In this document: one piece after another, positions 11,318 to 24,249 of the stretch
How positions within the stretch are numbered: the stretch's first letter is position 1
Layout: every line of letters begins with the position of its first letter
Assembly: GCA_013397695.1 (NCBI GenBank)
Contig: VYZI01000573.1
Coordinates: forward strand, 236,582-300,581
Direction: 5' to 3'
DNA from: Centropus unirufus
Taxonomy: Eukaryota; Chordata; Aves; Cuculiformes; Centropidae
DNA length: 64,000 bases
Made by a program: the position numbers and the translations under genes
Notes under the pieces: model-generated
The model's database searches: none
The model's input: the letters and a program-made list of their open reading frames with translations, nothing else
Told to the model about the DNA's origin: nothing

Positions 11318-11560
11318 CTTCCTAATGGTGACTAGCAGTAGGACTGAAGGGAATGGCAGGAAGATGGGCCAGGGGAGGGTTAGGTTGGACAAAGGGAAAG
11401 CAGGCACAACCCTAACAGCACCAAGCCTAACAATATTTCAGACGCTTTTGGCGAACACCCTAAGCCCCACGTGGTGAATGTTGGGGTTGTTCTGTGCAGA
11501 GACAGGAGTTGGACTCGATGGTCCTTGTGGGTCCCTTCCCAGCTTGGGACATTCTATCAA
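11318..11560 (+). mobile_element. CR1 LINE 3' fragment (type B)
   Basis: Plus-strand CR1 from TGACTAGCAGTAGGACTGAA through AAGATGGGCCAGGGGAGGGT and GACAGGAGTTGGACTCGATG to a normal tail (GTGGGTCCCTTCCCAGCTTG, GACATTCTATCAA). It lacks the block containing GGTGGTGGAGCACTGG that is present in the related copy at 5040. Its tail end is the uninverted counterpart of 5385-5419. Confidence 0.92.
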
Positions 11561-11789
11561 TCTACATGGCCAACAGCCCCCACCACCCACACCTTTCCCT
11601 CTTTCCCACCTTCAACTTTCCATCTCTGTGCCTTAGTTCCCACGGCCAAGAACTGCTCACTACACTGGGAATGAAAAGGGTGAATTAACTTCACCACAGC
11701 ATCATCAAAAATGTAATTATATAATAAAGAATGCCTTCAACGCCCTTGGTGAGGGATTTCATGGCAAGAGCAGAATTACCCACCCCATA
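11561..11789 (+). repeat. Non-CR1 segment duplicated at 5420-5649 (copy 2)
   Basis: About 229 bp starting TCTACATGGCCAACAGCCCC and ending CAGAATTACCCACCCCATAG, immediately 3' of a type B CR1. It is the partner of 5420-5649. Similarity stops after CCCATAG: this copy continues into unique DNA, whereas copy 1 continues into a CR1 tail remnant. Function unknown. Confidence 0.8.
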
Positions 11790-12764
11790 GCTTTGCAAGA
11801 AGCGAGCAGGTGTGCTCCTGCAGGCACCCAAGGGATTGCCTATGCCAAGCCTGAATGCTTCCCAAAACCCCACCTTGCAGCTGCTCTTTGCAGCGATGCT
11901 TCGACCTCTGGGAATAAATACAGCAAATTAGTGTTCTAACTTTGCATCTTCATACAAATTAATTCTGTTGAGACAGTAGATGATATTCCAGTGATAACCC
12001 ACCTCTCCCACTCTTTCTTCCACAATAAATCATTGACAGGATCTCCTGATGTGCTTTTTAATAGAAGAAATCAAATTATATGTTTGCAAGTAATCATTTA
12101 AAAATAATAATATCTTATAAAAATCTACAGCATTGTTGCAGAACAATGGCTTTAATTATTGAGAAATGAGCTATTTGCAAGCAATTTCACTCATTGCCTG
12201 GGCTGATCCTGGGAAGTTCTGAAGGATAAGAAAATTGGAAGTAGCTCTTCGAGGGTAATTTGAGTCCCAACGCATGAAAAAGTGAGGATGAGAGGTTATT
12301 TCTTGAGAACAATGAGCATTTAGGAAATGCTGTTGCTAAGGTTCAAGGCCTGGCACCATTTACAGCCACAGAGACTGAAGAGCAGGATGACAGAGGAGGA
12401 CAGAGATTGGCCTCCCATTCTGAGAGCTGGGCTGTGTTACAGTGGACATTCATCCCGCTTTGATGCACATGTGCACAGCTCAGTCCAAGGCACTGCTATA
12501 TTTCAGATAGTTACCCTTAGGACCTAAGCAAGCCCTTTTTCTCCCCCATGCTCCAAAAATGGGGTACAAATCATGACCACGATTAGAGAAGGATGTTACG
12601 AAGACATCAGATCCCACTGCAGCAGCTCATGCCTCACACTGTTAATGCTGCTGCCCCTCTCCCACAGAGATTTATGCTTCATTTAATACATGAAGCCTGA
12701 TCATATCTCCAAAGTCAACTGCAGTCGTGCTCTTTGCACCAGGAAACTCAGGTCAGTCCAAGCT
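11790..12764. other. Unique AT-rich DNA
   Basis: Nothing recognised. 11930-12180 is strongly AT-rich. Confidence 0.45.
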
Positions 12765-13074
12765 CATAGAATCATAGGAAGGCTTGGGTTGGAAGGGACC
12801 TCAAACCCATCCAGTGCCACCCTCTGCCATGGGCAGGGACACCTCCCACTGCACCAGGGGCTCCAAGCCCCATCCAACCTGGCCTTGAACACCTCCAGGG
12901 ATGGGGCAGCCACCACTGCTCTGGGTAACCTGGGCCAGGGCATCAACACTCTCACACCAAAACATTTCTCCCCAAGATCTCATCTCACTCTCCCCTTGCA
13001 GCTGAAAGCCATTCCCCCTCATCCTGTCCCTGCAATCCCTGAGCAAAAGCCCTTCCCCACCTTTCCCGCAATCC
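12765..13074 (-). mobile_element. CR1 LINE 3' fragment (type A)
   Basis: Minus-strand CR1. It starts with the reversed octamers and tail (TCATAGAATCATAGGAAGGC, GGTTGGAAGGGACCTC), runs through the 3' UTR and ends just past GCTGAAAGCCATTCCCCCTC. A 161-codon + frame across it is repeat translation plus flank. Confidence 0.95.
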
Positions 13075-14099
13075 AGACAGTTTTGCAGTCTGACACTAGG
13101 CTGGGATGCACTTGCCTACATGCAATAACTTTGGATTCTTTGGGTTCCTTCCTGCTCTGCCAAACCCACAGATGAGTCACATCTAGATCAGCTCCATCCT
13201 GAGGAACGAGGGCACATGTGAGGCTCAGCTCTCCCAATGCACCACACGCTCACACATTGTCTTATCTTTCAAAAGTACAGTCAACTTCCCGATCATAATC
13301 CCCACCTAAGTGCCCTCTAGCAAGCTTTTCTGCCATAAATTGGGATAGTAATGTGCCGTAATCACATAATTCCTGTCAGTAAAAGTAAACAAGACTGGCT
13401 GAATGATTTCCAAACAACACACTAATGGCCCAAGTAGAAAAAAAAATACCCCGCTTCACTTCTCTTCGAATATTTCTTGTAGCAGTCTTTTGCTGTTCAT
13501 ATTTATTGTAGGGGTTTCTTCTTCATTTTTAGGTTTATTTACCCAGAGCTAATGAATAACACCGTGAACATATGCTATAAACCACCATTAAGATGAAATT
13601 TGGAGAAAAGAAAATTGCTTTGGTGTGAGAGCTGAGAGGATGCATAACGAGTAAATGCCCAGCACAGATATTTGAAGGCTTCTTAGGAGAGGTCCCTTGA
13701 GATTTCTTGGTCAAATAAGATGAGGCATTCGGTAGGAATTATCTCTTTTCAAAAAGTTAGACTCATTTTTCTAACAGTTTGATGCAGATGCTGCTCAGGC
13801 AAAAGAGTCTACTACAGACTTTTTCCACATTTGAGTCTTTGTATCTCATTTTTAGTGATTACCACAGCTGTTACAAGGAGCAAGGTAAGCACTAGCAGCA
13901 GATGAAACCCTGTATACCAATTTTAGCATGGGTTTTGACCACCTTTCAGTAAACTCTTGCAAGCAAATATACACACGTGAAAGAAACATTTAGGAAAGAT
14001 TTCATATGACACCAGCATAAAACTTGCTGGAAAGTTGGGTTTGCAGAGGAGCAGCGAATTACTCATTGTCAGAATGGAAGACATCAAGGAGGCTTTTCC
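13075..14099. other. Unique AT-rich DNA
   Basis: Nothing recognised. It holds several AT-rich runs, for example around 13440-13560. Confidence 0.45.
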
Positions 14100-14275
14100 A
14101 AAGCACATCTGTCCAATATTATTCCATTTTTCATTAGTGACCTGGATGCTGTCCTGGGGAGGTTGCTTATTAAACTGGTTGGTAAAAAGGCCAGGAGGAG
14201 CTTTAGACAGATTGGAGGACAGGATCAGAGCCCAGAATAACTTTGAAAAGGATTATTTGGTCTATTAAACTGTCA
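14100..14275 (+). mobile_element. Very old CR1-like reverse-transcriptase remnant
   Basis: The + strand translates in pieces as FHF, ISDLDAVLGRLLIKL and then LEDRIRAQNNFEK. This resembles the segment around the active site of old amniote CR1 elements, where ISDLD is followed by KFADDTKL and then EDRIRIQND. The active-site residues are gone: the Asp-Asp stretch is replaced by VGKKARRS. Frames shift between the pieces. The call rests on these short matches only. Confidence 0.5.
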
Positions 14276-17200
14276 CCATCCAATGGGATAAGTGAAAGAT
14301 TCCCTTCTATGCTTGCAGAGAGGTTACAGTAGCTCCTAAACAAACGCTGAATAATGGCAGTACAAGCAGGATGTGCAGTCCATTTCAGCAAACATCTGTC
14401 GCCTTCCAGCAGACCTTGAGAACCTGGTGGCCATAAAGCAAAAATGACAAGCAAGGAAAAGGCTGGAAAAGCTAATCAGCTTGAGAGAGCTCCCGAGTTT
14501 GCCAGTTCTTGAGAGCATGTTCGAATCCAGGACCAGGCTTTCAAAAGAATAAAAGAAGACCACCACGAGGCAGGGACCAAGCGTGGCAAGAAACAGCTGG
14601 AGCTGCAGAGCCATGCACATGAACTTTGGGTTCAAAGGTGCAGCTGCCATAAAGGCTTGGCAAGAACACCAGGAGGAAGCAGCCGAGCAACGCCAGCACG
14701 CAACAGAGAAGAGCAGTAGGATGTGAGGATGGAGTGGTTGCCCTGCGAAGTTAATCATCCCGGCAGGTACAGCTTTTAGAGGGTGTTTGAAGGCCCCTGG
14801 GGCAGATATCAGTCTTACATACACAGAACACTTGGATAAGACCGGCAACTCCTTTGCCTCTCTTCAGAGGCACAGCATGTTTAAGCACACAAAGACCTTC
14901 TCTGATCAAGCCAGAGGTGTTTATTGGTTTGAGTGGTGAGGTCTGAGCTGCTCTCAGAGAATGATTTTCAGACAAAGTTATTCCCCACTTCTCCTGCTGG
15001 GACTGAGCAGTGAAATCTCCAAGGCTCTGAGAGGACAGGCTGTGCTTGCCCATTGAATTCAGGATGTATTTTGGTATGATCTCAGCTATTGATTATTTTT
15101 CCTCAGTCTAATATTGCTGCTCGTGATTCTGGAGTCACATCAGTCACGGAACAACAAGCACATTTTAAAACAGAGCTATGCCTCCTGTCATTTTAAATGG
15201 AGCAGAGGAGGAGCGAGCATCTTAACTGCAGCAAGGTGGGGGAGAACCCCAACAACCAAGATTCAAACAGGTTTTCTGGGGATTCGAGATGACAGAGTAC
15301 AGAAAATTAAACGTGTTTGACAGCTACAGAAGAAATATTTATTGGAGTAACTGATGGGGCTTGAAGGTCTAAAGGAATCTCTAGGTTGATTTTGCTTACT
15401 GACAGCCCAAGCCAATGGTTAGACACTTGAGCAAGGGTGGGTTTTGTCATGCACTTCTGGTAAAAGAAGGCTAAAACAACCCAACAGGGGAACCATCTGG
15501 CAGGCCCAGATTAGCAGCACCCTCAAAGGGAATCAGTCCTGAGGTTCAGCCCGTGGCAAGCCCAGGTCTGACCTTCCGAAAATGAGGAGCAGCGTTCTGT
15601 GGCACACAGCTTTCCCCAAGGCTTTACTGCACCCCTCCACTTGCTGGGCCAGCTCACACAGCAGGGCTTGAAGATCCCACTTCCCAGCCCACTCTGTTCC
15701 ACCACACAAGCTGCGTATTTGCCTGCTTTACCAGCTTTCTCCTTCCCCTGCACCCAGTACACAATAACTGTGTTTCCAACCCACGTCTCACTGCCTGGGC
15801 TCTTCTTGCCTGCCCTTGGTGACCCAGGGGTTTTGATCTTTCCCTGTTCAGCTCAGCTGATGCTGCTTTTTACAGAGTTTTCTCAGGCTGGCTGTGATTT
15901 TGTTTATTGAAGCTAGAGTAAAACTCAATAGATAGAGCCCAGGTGATTGAAGCCTTCTGTGTTTACAAAGATGCCAGAGATTTCTAACAGAAAGCCCATT
16001 TCCAAACATCTCTGCTCTCTCATTTGCTTTATGTCCAGCTATGACAACTGTAGTACCAGCTGTTTGTGTTTCAAGCTTGATTTCTGCCAGCATTGTTTCC
16101 TTGTCTTTCCTCAAGCAGGATCATAAAAAGCTCTGGTTTCATTTCTCCCTTTCATCCTTGCATTAGCTCTGTAAACAGCCTCCTTGCTTCTTCCTCAAGC
16201 AAACTTTTTTGTCTAGCAACCTCAGCTGTCTGGGACCAGCATTTTGTTTTCTCTGGTTGTAGTTGCCGCTTTGTTTGTTCATCAACAACACCCTGCTCTT
16301 TGCTGTGATCCTACAAGACTTTCTTCTTTGCTAGCAGGGTCCTACACTTAATGACTGGGGAGTTTTCTCTGAAGGCTGAACAGTAGACAAGAAAAGCACC
16401 CAGCTCAAGAGGTGCTTGTACCTGGAGAGGCATTCAGGAATGCAGAGCTGGCTGTTCAGGCAACTTGAATGGCCAAATGAGAACCAATTTCTTTTTTCCC
16501 CACTCTGTAATGGCCAACTAGGCTTTCTCTAAGAGCCACTGTTCCACCTCACACCACTTCTCTCAGCTCTGCTTAAAGTAAACCCTGTGCTGGTTTTTTA
16601 TGTTGCATGGTTTTAGCCTCTTTGCATCCAGGCTTAAGGGGCATCAGGTTATGTTAGAGGCAAACAGCAGAGCCTGAAGCACCCACAGTAGGATCTCCAC
16701 CCTCTTCAGTTTAGTTTTCAGGGTCATCAGGTGTCCCTTAACCCTATTTGAATACCTCCCTAATGATCTGTGAGCTCTGTGAACCCAAACTCCTTCACAC
16801 CTGAAAGTTAGTCTGCTCCGCCATATGAGGGTCTCCTTTAGAGACCTATGGTTGAGGCCTCTCAGATCCAACCAGCCTCCATCACACATTAATGCTGTTA
16901 CACGATTACAGCGCTGATCTTTGCTTCCCATATGTAACCCTTCAACAGCAATCGTTACTCCCTCACTCCTATATTTTCTACTACCCAGATCTAATCATAG
17001 ATAAAACCCACCTCAGCAGCTCCCCATTCTTCAGGGGGGGTAACTGAAGCCAAGAGCTTGGAGCTCCTTCAGCATAGGAACAATATCATGCTAATATCTA
17101 TGGCAAGAGCAGCCAAGACACCAAACTGGTCTCCATGAGACCTTCCAGCCCTCATGTCACCAGAATGGTGAAGCAGTTTCCACTTCAGTTTCCACCATGG

Positions 17201-20200
17201 GCTCCTCCTGTGACTGCCTCTCAGTTCTAGAATCAATTGCATCCAAACACCCTAAAGTAATCAAAATCACTATATCAACATATCACGTTTTCCCTGAAGC
17301 TATCAAGCAGAGAGAACCCTCCACTTTGTCCTGCACTCAGATACCTCTGGTGAAGGACATCAGACACAGATTTTATCCGAGCAGATATGACCAAGCTCTC
17401 ATGGTATGAAAGCCAGACAGACCTCTCCAAGCAGTGGCTACTGTTAGCTCAATGTGGCCATCACGCCACTCATCCCCCACCTGAAGAGTTAGTCTGTATA
17501 ACACACAGCTGGTCTTTAGGCCGTGTTGGGAAAATTGTCTCCACCAATTCTCCCTGCTTTCAAACCTCAAAGTCTTCCTAGGGAGGACTTTTTGGCTCTC
17601 TGATGGTAGAAGCCTCATTTTCAGCAGCCTCATCCCCAGCCAAATTTCCATCCTGACGCAAGCAACACCTTAAACCTCCTGCTGTCATGAAGAATGAAGA
17701 CCATGATCTGTCACCCTCGATGCGGTTTCTCGGTAGCACCTGCAATGGGCTGGGTATCACTCACAGCTGCCTCTGCCTAAGCACAAGCTGTCCTATGCAT
17801 AACTAGCATTTAGATTGAAGTTGGACTACATCAGAAGCTATGTTAAATCCTTTATCACTTAGTAAATAAGCCGAGTTCACTGCGTAATGTTGCTGCAGTC
17901 CTATTTCATCTTCCTGCCTCTGCACAAAGCCATCAAGCTAATGGTTTACAGCCAGCTGGTGGGAGATGCCCTGTTTATTCCTTCATAGCCCTTTCTCTTT
18001 GAAGCAGTTGGATTCCATGCAGGCTCTGAGAAAGTCATTAGCATGGCCTTAGTGGAGAAACACTACTCTGGAAATTGCAGCTCAGATTAATATTACAGGG
18101 CTGTAGCAGCAGCAGTCAAAACGCCCTTGGCATCCCATTCTCTAAAGCCAGGTCAAAGATCAGGCCTTTATGCTCCTGCGGTCAATACAGTCTAACACAC
18201 CAGCAGCCTTCAAGTTCCAACAGATACAAGTTCATCCTTTTTTGATACCCCTAGCAGCATCCCGATAAAAAGGTTTTGCAGCCTCCAGAAAGGCCAAAAA
18301 GCCACCTCACCTATTAATTTGCCCTATACTCTCGTCTCCAAACCAACTTCCCGCTGCAAACCCTTGTGCATCATCCCATGCCTCCAAACCACTGCAAGGC
18401 ATCCTCTCCTCTCCCACCTACAAAGAGCTGCATCTACTTTTTCACAGAGGCCTCACAGAAGGTTCCTTGGACCTTATCCCTATAATATTGCCCATGCCCA
18501 GCACTCCATGCTCACCCCAACAACCCAAAAGGCCACTCTAGGTTTGCCACATCAGTGCCTATCCATAGGGTCCAAGGTCAGTAACGCACTCTGCAGAGGC
18601 TGAGCTGCTCCTCCAGTGCCAATTCCTGTCCACTCCATGTTCAACATGCATTGGCTCCACCACTTGGCACTGACAGCCCCACATCTCCTAGCTTCCCCCA
18701 TACCTTCAGCTCCCCCCACGCAGTCCCTTGAAATAGTCCTCACTTGCATTGCCACCCACCAATCCTTCAACGGCGGCTGTGTCTGTTTTGGTGGCTTTCC
18801 ATTGCTCACACCATCCCAGTGTGGAAGCGAGCCATACAACTCACTGCATGCTCAAGGTCCCCTCCCTTCCCATCTCCTTACCTTGTTTTGCTGCAGCATC
18901 CTCCTAGTCCAACGGGAAAAGCACCTAGATGACCAAATGGGATCTTTCTGGGCCCCTCCAAGCCCACCAGCCGTACTCCCTTCCTCAGCAGCTTAAGGCC
19001 TTCATGCTTCCATGATGACTGGACCAGCTTCCTTCATTTCATATGCAGGTAACAAGAAGCTCCAGCTTCTCCATTACATCCATGAGCACTCTCTGGAGGC
19101 TTCCAGCCCCATCTTTTTGTTTGCAGGCCCTTCCTCACCCCCATTCTCTCCTCCAGGCCTTAGAGAAGCACATAAGGAGACCCTGCCAACAAGCCAAGAT
19201 GTGCTCCCACTCCTGAAGAGACATACTTTGACCAGCAAACACTTGGAAGCACCTTCGGACCACAGCAGCCCACCCACTCCCAAAACAGCCCCCCTCCTCT
19301 CGTCAGCTTTTATAGAGCTCAGCTGTTCATTACTAACACCTGGGCATTATAAGCCTCCCCTCCCCACCCCCGGTTTGCCTCTCTCTTTCCAGCAGGCACC
19401 CAGCCTGGTTCACAAAGACAAAGTTGCTGTCACCTGTGGGTGGTTTTCTCCACCACCCCAAGCCCACCAGGAGTAGGGGAGCAGCAGGGAAGCTCCTGCC
19501 TAGCGTGCAAAACAAGTGGGAGTTGATGGCTGCTCTCCTCTTCTCTGAATATGTGCTACTGGAATTTTAAACAGATTATGTAAGGGGCTCTCATTTAATC
19601 CATCTGAACTATCCTCTTTTAATCACACAGGAGATCAAAGCAGCTGACTGTGAAATGAGTAGGGAGCAGCTCAGGCTCTCCCCTGTGCACGCTGGCCTGC
19701 AGTGCGTGAGGAGGGGACAGGCTGTGGGAACCCATCCCAGGGCACGATGCTCTCCCAGGTTTTGTTTTAATATGGGAAGCACCAGCACTGCTGTCACTTT
19801 GTGGCCCTCCCTTCATCGCTCTGCATCATCCCAGAGATGCAGGAGCTGCCTATGCCACGGGTGCAGGGCCATGGCAGCTTGGCGGAGAAGCTGTTCTTCA
19901 AAGAGAGAGCAGATCTCTCTCTGAGATTTATATCGTTTACCTTTTTCATTTTTACTCCTGAAGTCTGACATTTAAAAATGTGTAATTGTGTTTATCCCTG
20001 GCAAGCTGTGAATGGCTCCCCGGGCTGCCCGTGCCTCCTGCACTGCTGTATAAATTACACTGACAACCCCTTATTACAAAGGGAAAAATAAGTTAATGGA
20101 AAAGCAAAGCAGAAATAGATGCATAAAAATCCCAAAGTGCCCGAGTCAGCAGAATTGCCCCCACGTGACAGTCATTGCCAGTGTTTAATTAAACAGGGAT

Positions 20201-20980
20201 CGATCGTGTGGGTGAGTGTGAGTTGGTGTGCATGCATGTGCAGGGAGGAATGGGTACATTTATACTGTATTTATTTTCTATACAGGAGAGAGTTATTGCC
20301 GTTACGCTGCAGGGTGATGAGCAGGGAGGGAGGGGTACACACAGCGTGCCTCAGGCAGGTTCCCCATCTCTCCACTCCTCCCAGGGAGCCTATCCTGGCT
20401 GGCAGGGAGCTGAAATGCCTGGCTGCTCCCTTGGGAAAAGAGCTTGGGTAGTGTAGAAATGCCAGGGCCATCACGGCTGTGTTTCTCCGTGCTGGCAGGG
20501 CTCTGTGAACTACAGAGCGGGCAAGGCTTGAAATCTGCCCACCCCAAGGCAACAATTCTGCACTGAGAAATAGAAATTGTCTCTGGAGGCAACCTGTGAT
20601 GCTTTTAGGATGTGGCACAACAGGACAGAAGCTCAGGGACGTGTATGGGGAGCCACGGCAGCCAGGTACGCTGAGCACTCGTGCAGGATGGGAAACTGGA
20701 TATTTGGAGAGAAACAGAGCAGCACAAGGTGAGGTGTGGGAGCTGCAGGCTCGAGGAGCTTCAGAGAGCTCGGGCATCCAACGGATGCTGGGAATAAAGG
20801 GGAACTGCAGCAGCCAAGCTGCCCTGAGCCCCTGCAACCCATCCCTGCTAACAGCCTCCCAAGGGTATCCAGTTGGGATACCCTTCCCAACAGGGAAGTT
20901 GTCTGGCTCTGAGCTTCCAAGTTCAGATTAAAAGGAAATGTTAGGACCTCAAAAGCTGCTGGCATTTGCATTGGAAGTTT
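14276..20980. other. 6.7 kb block without recognisable CR1; pyrimidine-rich + strand
   Basis: This is the longest stretch in the window with no transposon I recognise. From about 15.5 to 19.5 kb the + strand is visibly richer in C and T than G and A, most strongly at 18.2-19.5 kb. Frames of 94-188 codons occur on both strands (for example 19012-19476 + and 20271-20837 -). None shows a known domain, signal sequence or convincing splice-bounded exon. A GTTCGAATC sequence at 14518 resembles a tRNA B box but no cloverleaf can be built around it. It could be plain unique DNA, an old unrecognised element or a non-coding transcript. Confidence 0.4.
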
Positions 20981-21232
20981 CATAGAATGGTGGAATGTCC
21001 TGAGCTGGAAGGGACCCACAAGGACCATCCAGTCCAGCTCCTGTCCCTGCACAGGACACCCCAACATTCCCACCGTGGGGCTGAGGGTGTTGGCCTGGAT
21101 GCTGGAATATTGTCAGGCTGGGGCTGTGCCTGCTTCCCTGGGAGCTGTTCCAGTGCTCCATGACCTTCTGGGAGAAGAACCTTCTCCTGATTTCCAACCT
21201 AACCCTCCCCAGGCCCATCTTCCTGCCATTCA
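20981..21232 (-). mobile_element. CR1 LINE 3' fragment (type B)
   Basis: Minus-strand CR1 from the reversed tail (TCATAGAATGGTGGAATGTC, GAGCTGGAAGGGACC) through ACAGGACACCCCAACATTCC and GGAGCTGTTCCAGTGCTCCA to CAGGCCCATCTTCCTGCCAT. It is better preserved than the type B copies at 1620 and 7633. Confidence 0.95.
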
Positions 21233-22606
21233 TTTCACTCGTGGCTGATTTAGGTCTCTCCTGAAGACTGGGCGCCTCGGACAAGGCTGTGCATCTCTGT
21301 TTTCCTGCTTAATGACACAAAACTTAATCAGCCTCTGGGATAAGATGCCAGCCACCAGTCAATATCTGAGCAGGTTGCTGGTAGAAATGAGAAACAGCTT
21401 TTGAAAAAGGTAAGCGGTCTGTCTCAAGAAAAATGACAGGGCAAAGGTGGAAATGCTTGGTTGGGAAACACTCTCCTCTGCCAACAGGAGCTGGGAATGT
21501 TTCCTCCTGGGACACTTGTCCAGGAGCTGCCACTGCCGTGTCCCCACCTCCACCCTCTGACCCCGCCAGTCCCCCCATCGCTCTGATGGGCAGCGGTCCT
21601 TGACCTTTGGGGTTTGGCCAAAACGTGGTGTGAGGCATTAAGTGAGGATGTGCAAACCTCGGCATGGGCTCCACAGCCAGATCGATTCAAATTCAACCAT
21701 CCTGGGAGCAGAGCAAAGACATGAGCTGCTGGAAACTGCAGACAGCTCTTTTCCTTCCCACACACAGTTCTTGCCTAATTGGAGCGAGCCAAGCGGTCAG
21801 GTAGGAGCTGTGAGAGCCTGGGGAGCTGGGCAGGAGCTCTTTGTGACTCATTCCTTGAGGAGCAGTGAGGGAAGGGACAGCTCGCTCCTTGGGGCACCAG
21901 TTGCACCAATCTCCTCGTGCTGGATCTAGAGGTGGAAGAACCCACACAGCTCATTTGGACCACATAAGAATAAATAATAAGATAATAAAAAGTACTGCCC
22001 TTTCTTGCTCTGGCCATGTGCACCCTGTGTAGTGCTGCTGCTCTGATTTTTTTGTACCTCCTCCCCCTGCAGCAGCATCCAAGTTTGCCTCCTCTAAATG
22101 TTAACCAAGAATTTGATGCAAAGGAAATAAAACCACCAAACAGAATAAAAGGAATAATTTCTATTTTTGTTCAGTTTTAAGATCAGTCTCAGGGCTCTGA
22201 CATCTTCCAGATAATGACTGAAAATCCCTTCTCCCTGCAGCCTGGACACCAATCAATACTCCACAAACAATTTCCAGTGCTCAACTCGCTTATTAAAGAC
22301 CTAACATTCCCTTTCCTCAAGAAGTGGGTGGCACAGTGAGTCACAGAAGGCTCAGCAGGATGCCACTTCTACCTGGTGCAATGCTGAAGTCAGGCTTGAA
22401 ATCAGAAATCATCCAGAAAAGCTATTTTCTCAGCCTCCGGCTGAATCTCAGAGCTAGACTGGAGAGACCTGTAAAGTCTTGCTGGGCAGCAGATGCTGAT
22501 GGTGCTGGCCTTCCTGGAGCAGCATCAGCAGCAGGGACAGGACTGCAAGAGATGGGCACCCTGTCCTGATCTCTGTGATTCTCAAACCGTGCTTGTGACA
22601 CGTGTC
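21233..22606. other. Unique DNA
   Basis: No gene or repeat recognised. Overlapping frames of about 110 codons on the minus strand at 21324-21765 have no motifs. A short AT-rich patch lies near 21966-21990. Confidence 0.45.
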
Positions 22607-23103
22607 AGAGAATCGTGGAATGGTTCAGGTTGGAAGGGATCTCAAAGCTCATCCAGTCCCACCCCCTGCCACGGGCAGGGACACCTCCCACTGGATCAGG
22701 GGCTCCAAAGCTCCATCCCACATGGCCTTGAACACCTCCAGGGATGGGGCAGCCACCACTGCTCTGGGCAACCTGGGCCAGGGCCTCCCCACCCTCACAC
22801 CAAAACATTTCTTCCCAAATTCTCATCTCAATTTCCCCTCTTGCAGCTGAAAACTATTCCTCTTCATCCAATCCCTGCCGTTCCTGATCCAGAGCCCCTG
22901 CCCAGCTTTTCTGGAGTCCCTTTCAGCACTGGAAGCTGCTCTAAGGTCTCCCTGTAGCCTTCTCTTCTCCAGGTTACAAAACCCCAAATCTCTCAGCCTG
23001 GTCTCAACCCTCAGATCCTCTTTATAGCACCCTGTGGACTTGTTCCAACAGCTCCAGGTCCTTCCTTCGCTGAGGACTCCAGAAGTGAACATCCCAAGTG
23101 GCT
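22607..23103 (-). mobile_element. CR1 LINE 3' fragment (type A), about 0.5 kb
   Basis: Minus-strand CR1 with tail, 3' UTR and the C-terminal end of ORF2 (CCTTTCAGCACTGGAAGCTG, TGTTCCAACAGCTCCAGGTC). It forms an inverted pair with the + strand copy at 24250-24773, about 1.1 kb away. Confidence 0.95.
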
Positions 23104-24249
23104 GCTCCTGCCCCCTTCCATAGGGTCATGCAGCAAACAGCCTTTTGCTCCATGCCCAAGGAAGCTGCAGGTGTACGCAAGTCGTAGCGGTGCTGGGCTC
23201 CGGCAGCATCCATCTGTCAACCTGACAGCTCTGAATGAATCCTGGCCCCTTCCTCGCCCCCACGCTGTTCTGTTGGATGGAGAGCTGCGGTAAAGTCTCC
23301 TGTCAAAGCCTGTGGCTTCATCGGCTGCTGCAGGGGCTTTTCCCAGGATCTGGAGCCTGGTCCTTGCAGAGGGCATCACAGCTAGGATGTGGCTGCAGCG
23401 AGGAGCTTGTAGAACGCCTTTCTTCCTGCCAATATCAGCCTAACCTTCTCCACAGCAAGAAAGCCCCCAGGGGAGCTCCTCAGACTGACAAAATGCCTTT
23501 CTTTTAAAGTTGCTTTGCTTAATTACTCTGGGACGTGTTTAAAAATACGATGTGCTATGAGCCTTTGAAGTTCAGAGAGACTTTAGCAGGTACAGTAATC
23601 CCCTTATCCTAATCCTGATGACCAAGATAGGGTGGGTGCCCTTTCTCATGGTCTGGCGCGACTCAGGCTCTTTGAAAGCTGAGGTCTTTGTCTGCTTTCC
23701 TCAGATGAGACTTTCAGAATCACCCATCCTTAGCTTGGGCGGACCAAGCATCTTCCTAAATGTGTTTATGCACAGCATGGGGCTTATTTATATCATCCCA
23801 AAAATGAGCACCCAAGAGGCTTGTGGGCTTTGTTCTTCCAGCTGCACACGGATCAGGCTGATTTTACCAAAGGAGGAGAAAGCCTTGATGAACACTTCCA
23901 AGCAGCCGGACCCATGTGGCTGGGAGCAGGTTGGAGGCTGCAGCCCAGGGCGTGCAGAAGCGCAAAGACCCTCTTGCTCAGCAAGTGGTCAGGGAGAGCA
24001 CTGCAAAAGCTGGGCATTGCTGCCATCCTTCAGTCAGAGCGAGCAGGGAAAGAACTCGTTTCTCTTACACAACCAACAGGAGCTATCGCCCAGAGCATGG
24101 CCATGGGTGAGGCTAATTAAAAGCTGTGCATGAAAGAATTAATGAAAAAAATGGACTAATGAAATGGACGTCCCTGTGCTGGAGAGGTCTCTGGGCCTGC
24201 CTGTCTGAGGGTGGGGAGAACCAATAGAAATCGTCAACAGAAAGCCTCG
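23104..24249. other. Unique spacer between inverted CR1 copies
   Basis: No recognised feature. A 171-codon + frame at 23618-24133 and overlapping smaller frames have no family resemblance. Confidence 0.45.

Noticed and set aside
14500..14570. Possible tRNA, from the B-box-like GTTCGAATC
   Set aside because: No A box at the right distance and no acceptor or anticodon stems can be drawn.
14336..14848. 170-codon minus-strand frame with hydrophobic runs, next to CR1-like remnant
   Set aside because: The hydrophobic look comes from the complement of A-rich DNA. It has no signal-peptide logic, conserved cysteine pattern or known family.
18319..19476. Series of proline/serine-rich + frames
   Set aside because: They follow the pyrimidine-rich composition. 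There is no consistent frame, domain or splice-bounded exon.
20271..20837. 188-codon minus-strand frame
   Set aside because: Composition-driven, with no motif. The overlapping frame 20302-20592 on the same strand is equally open.
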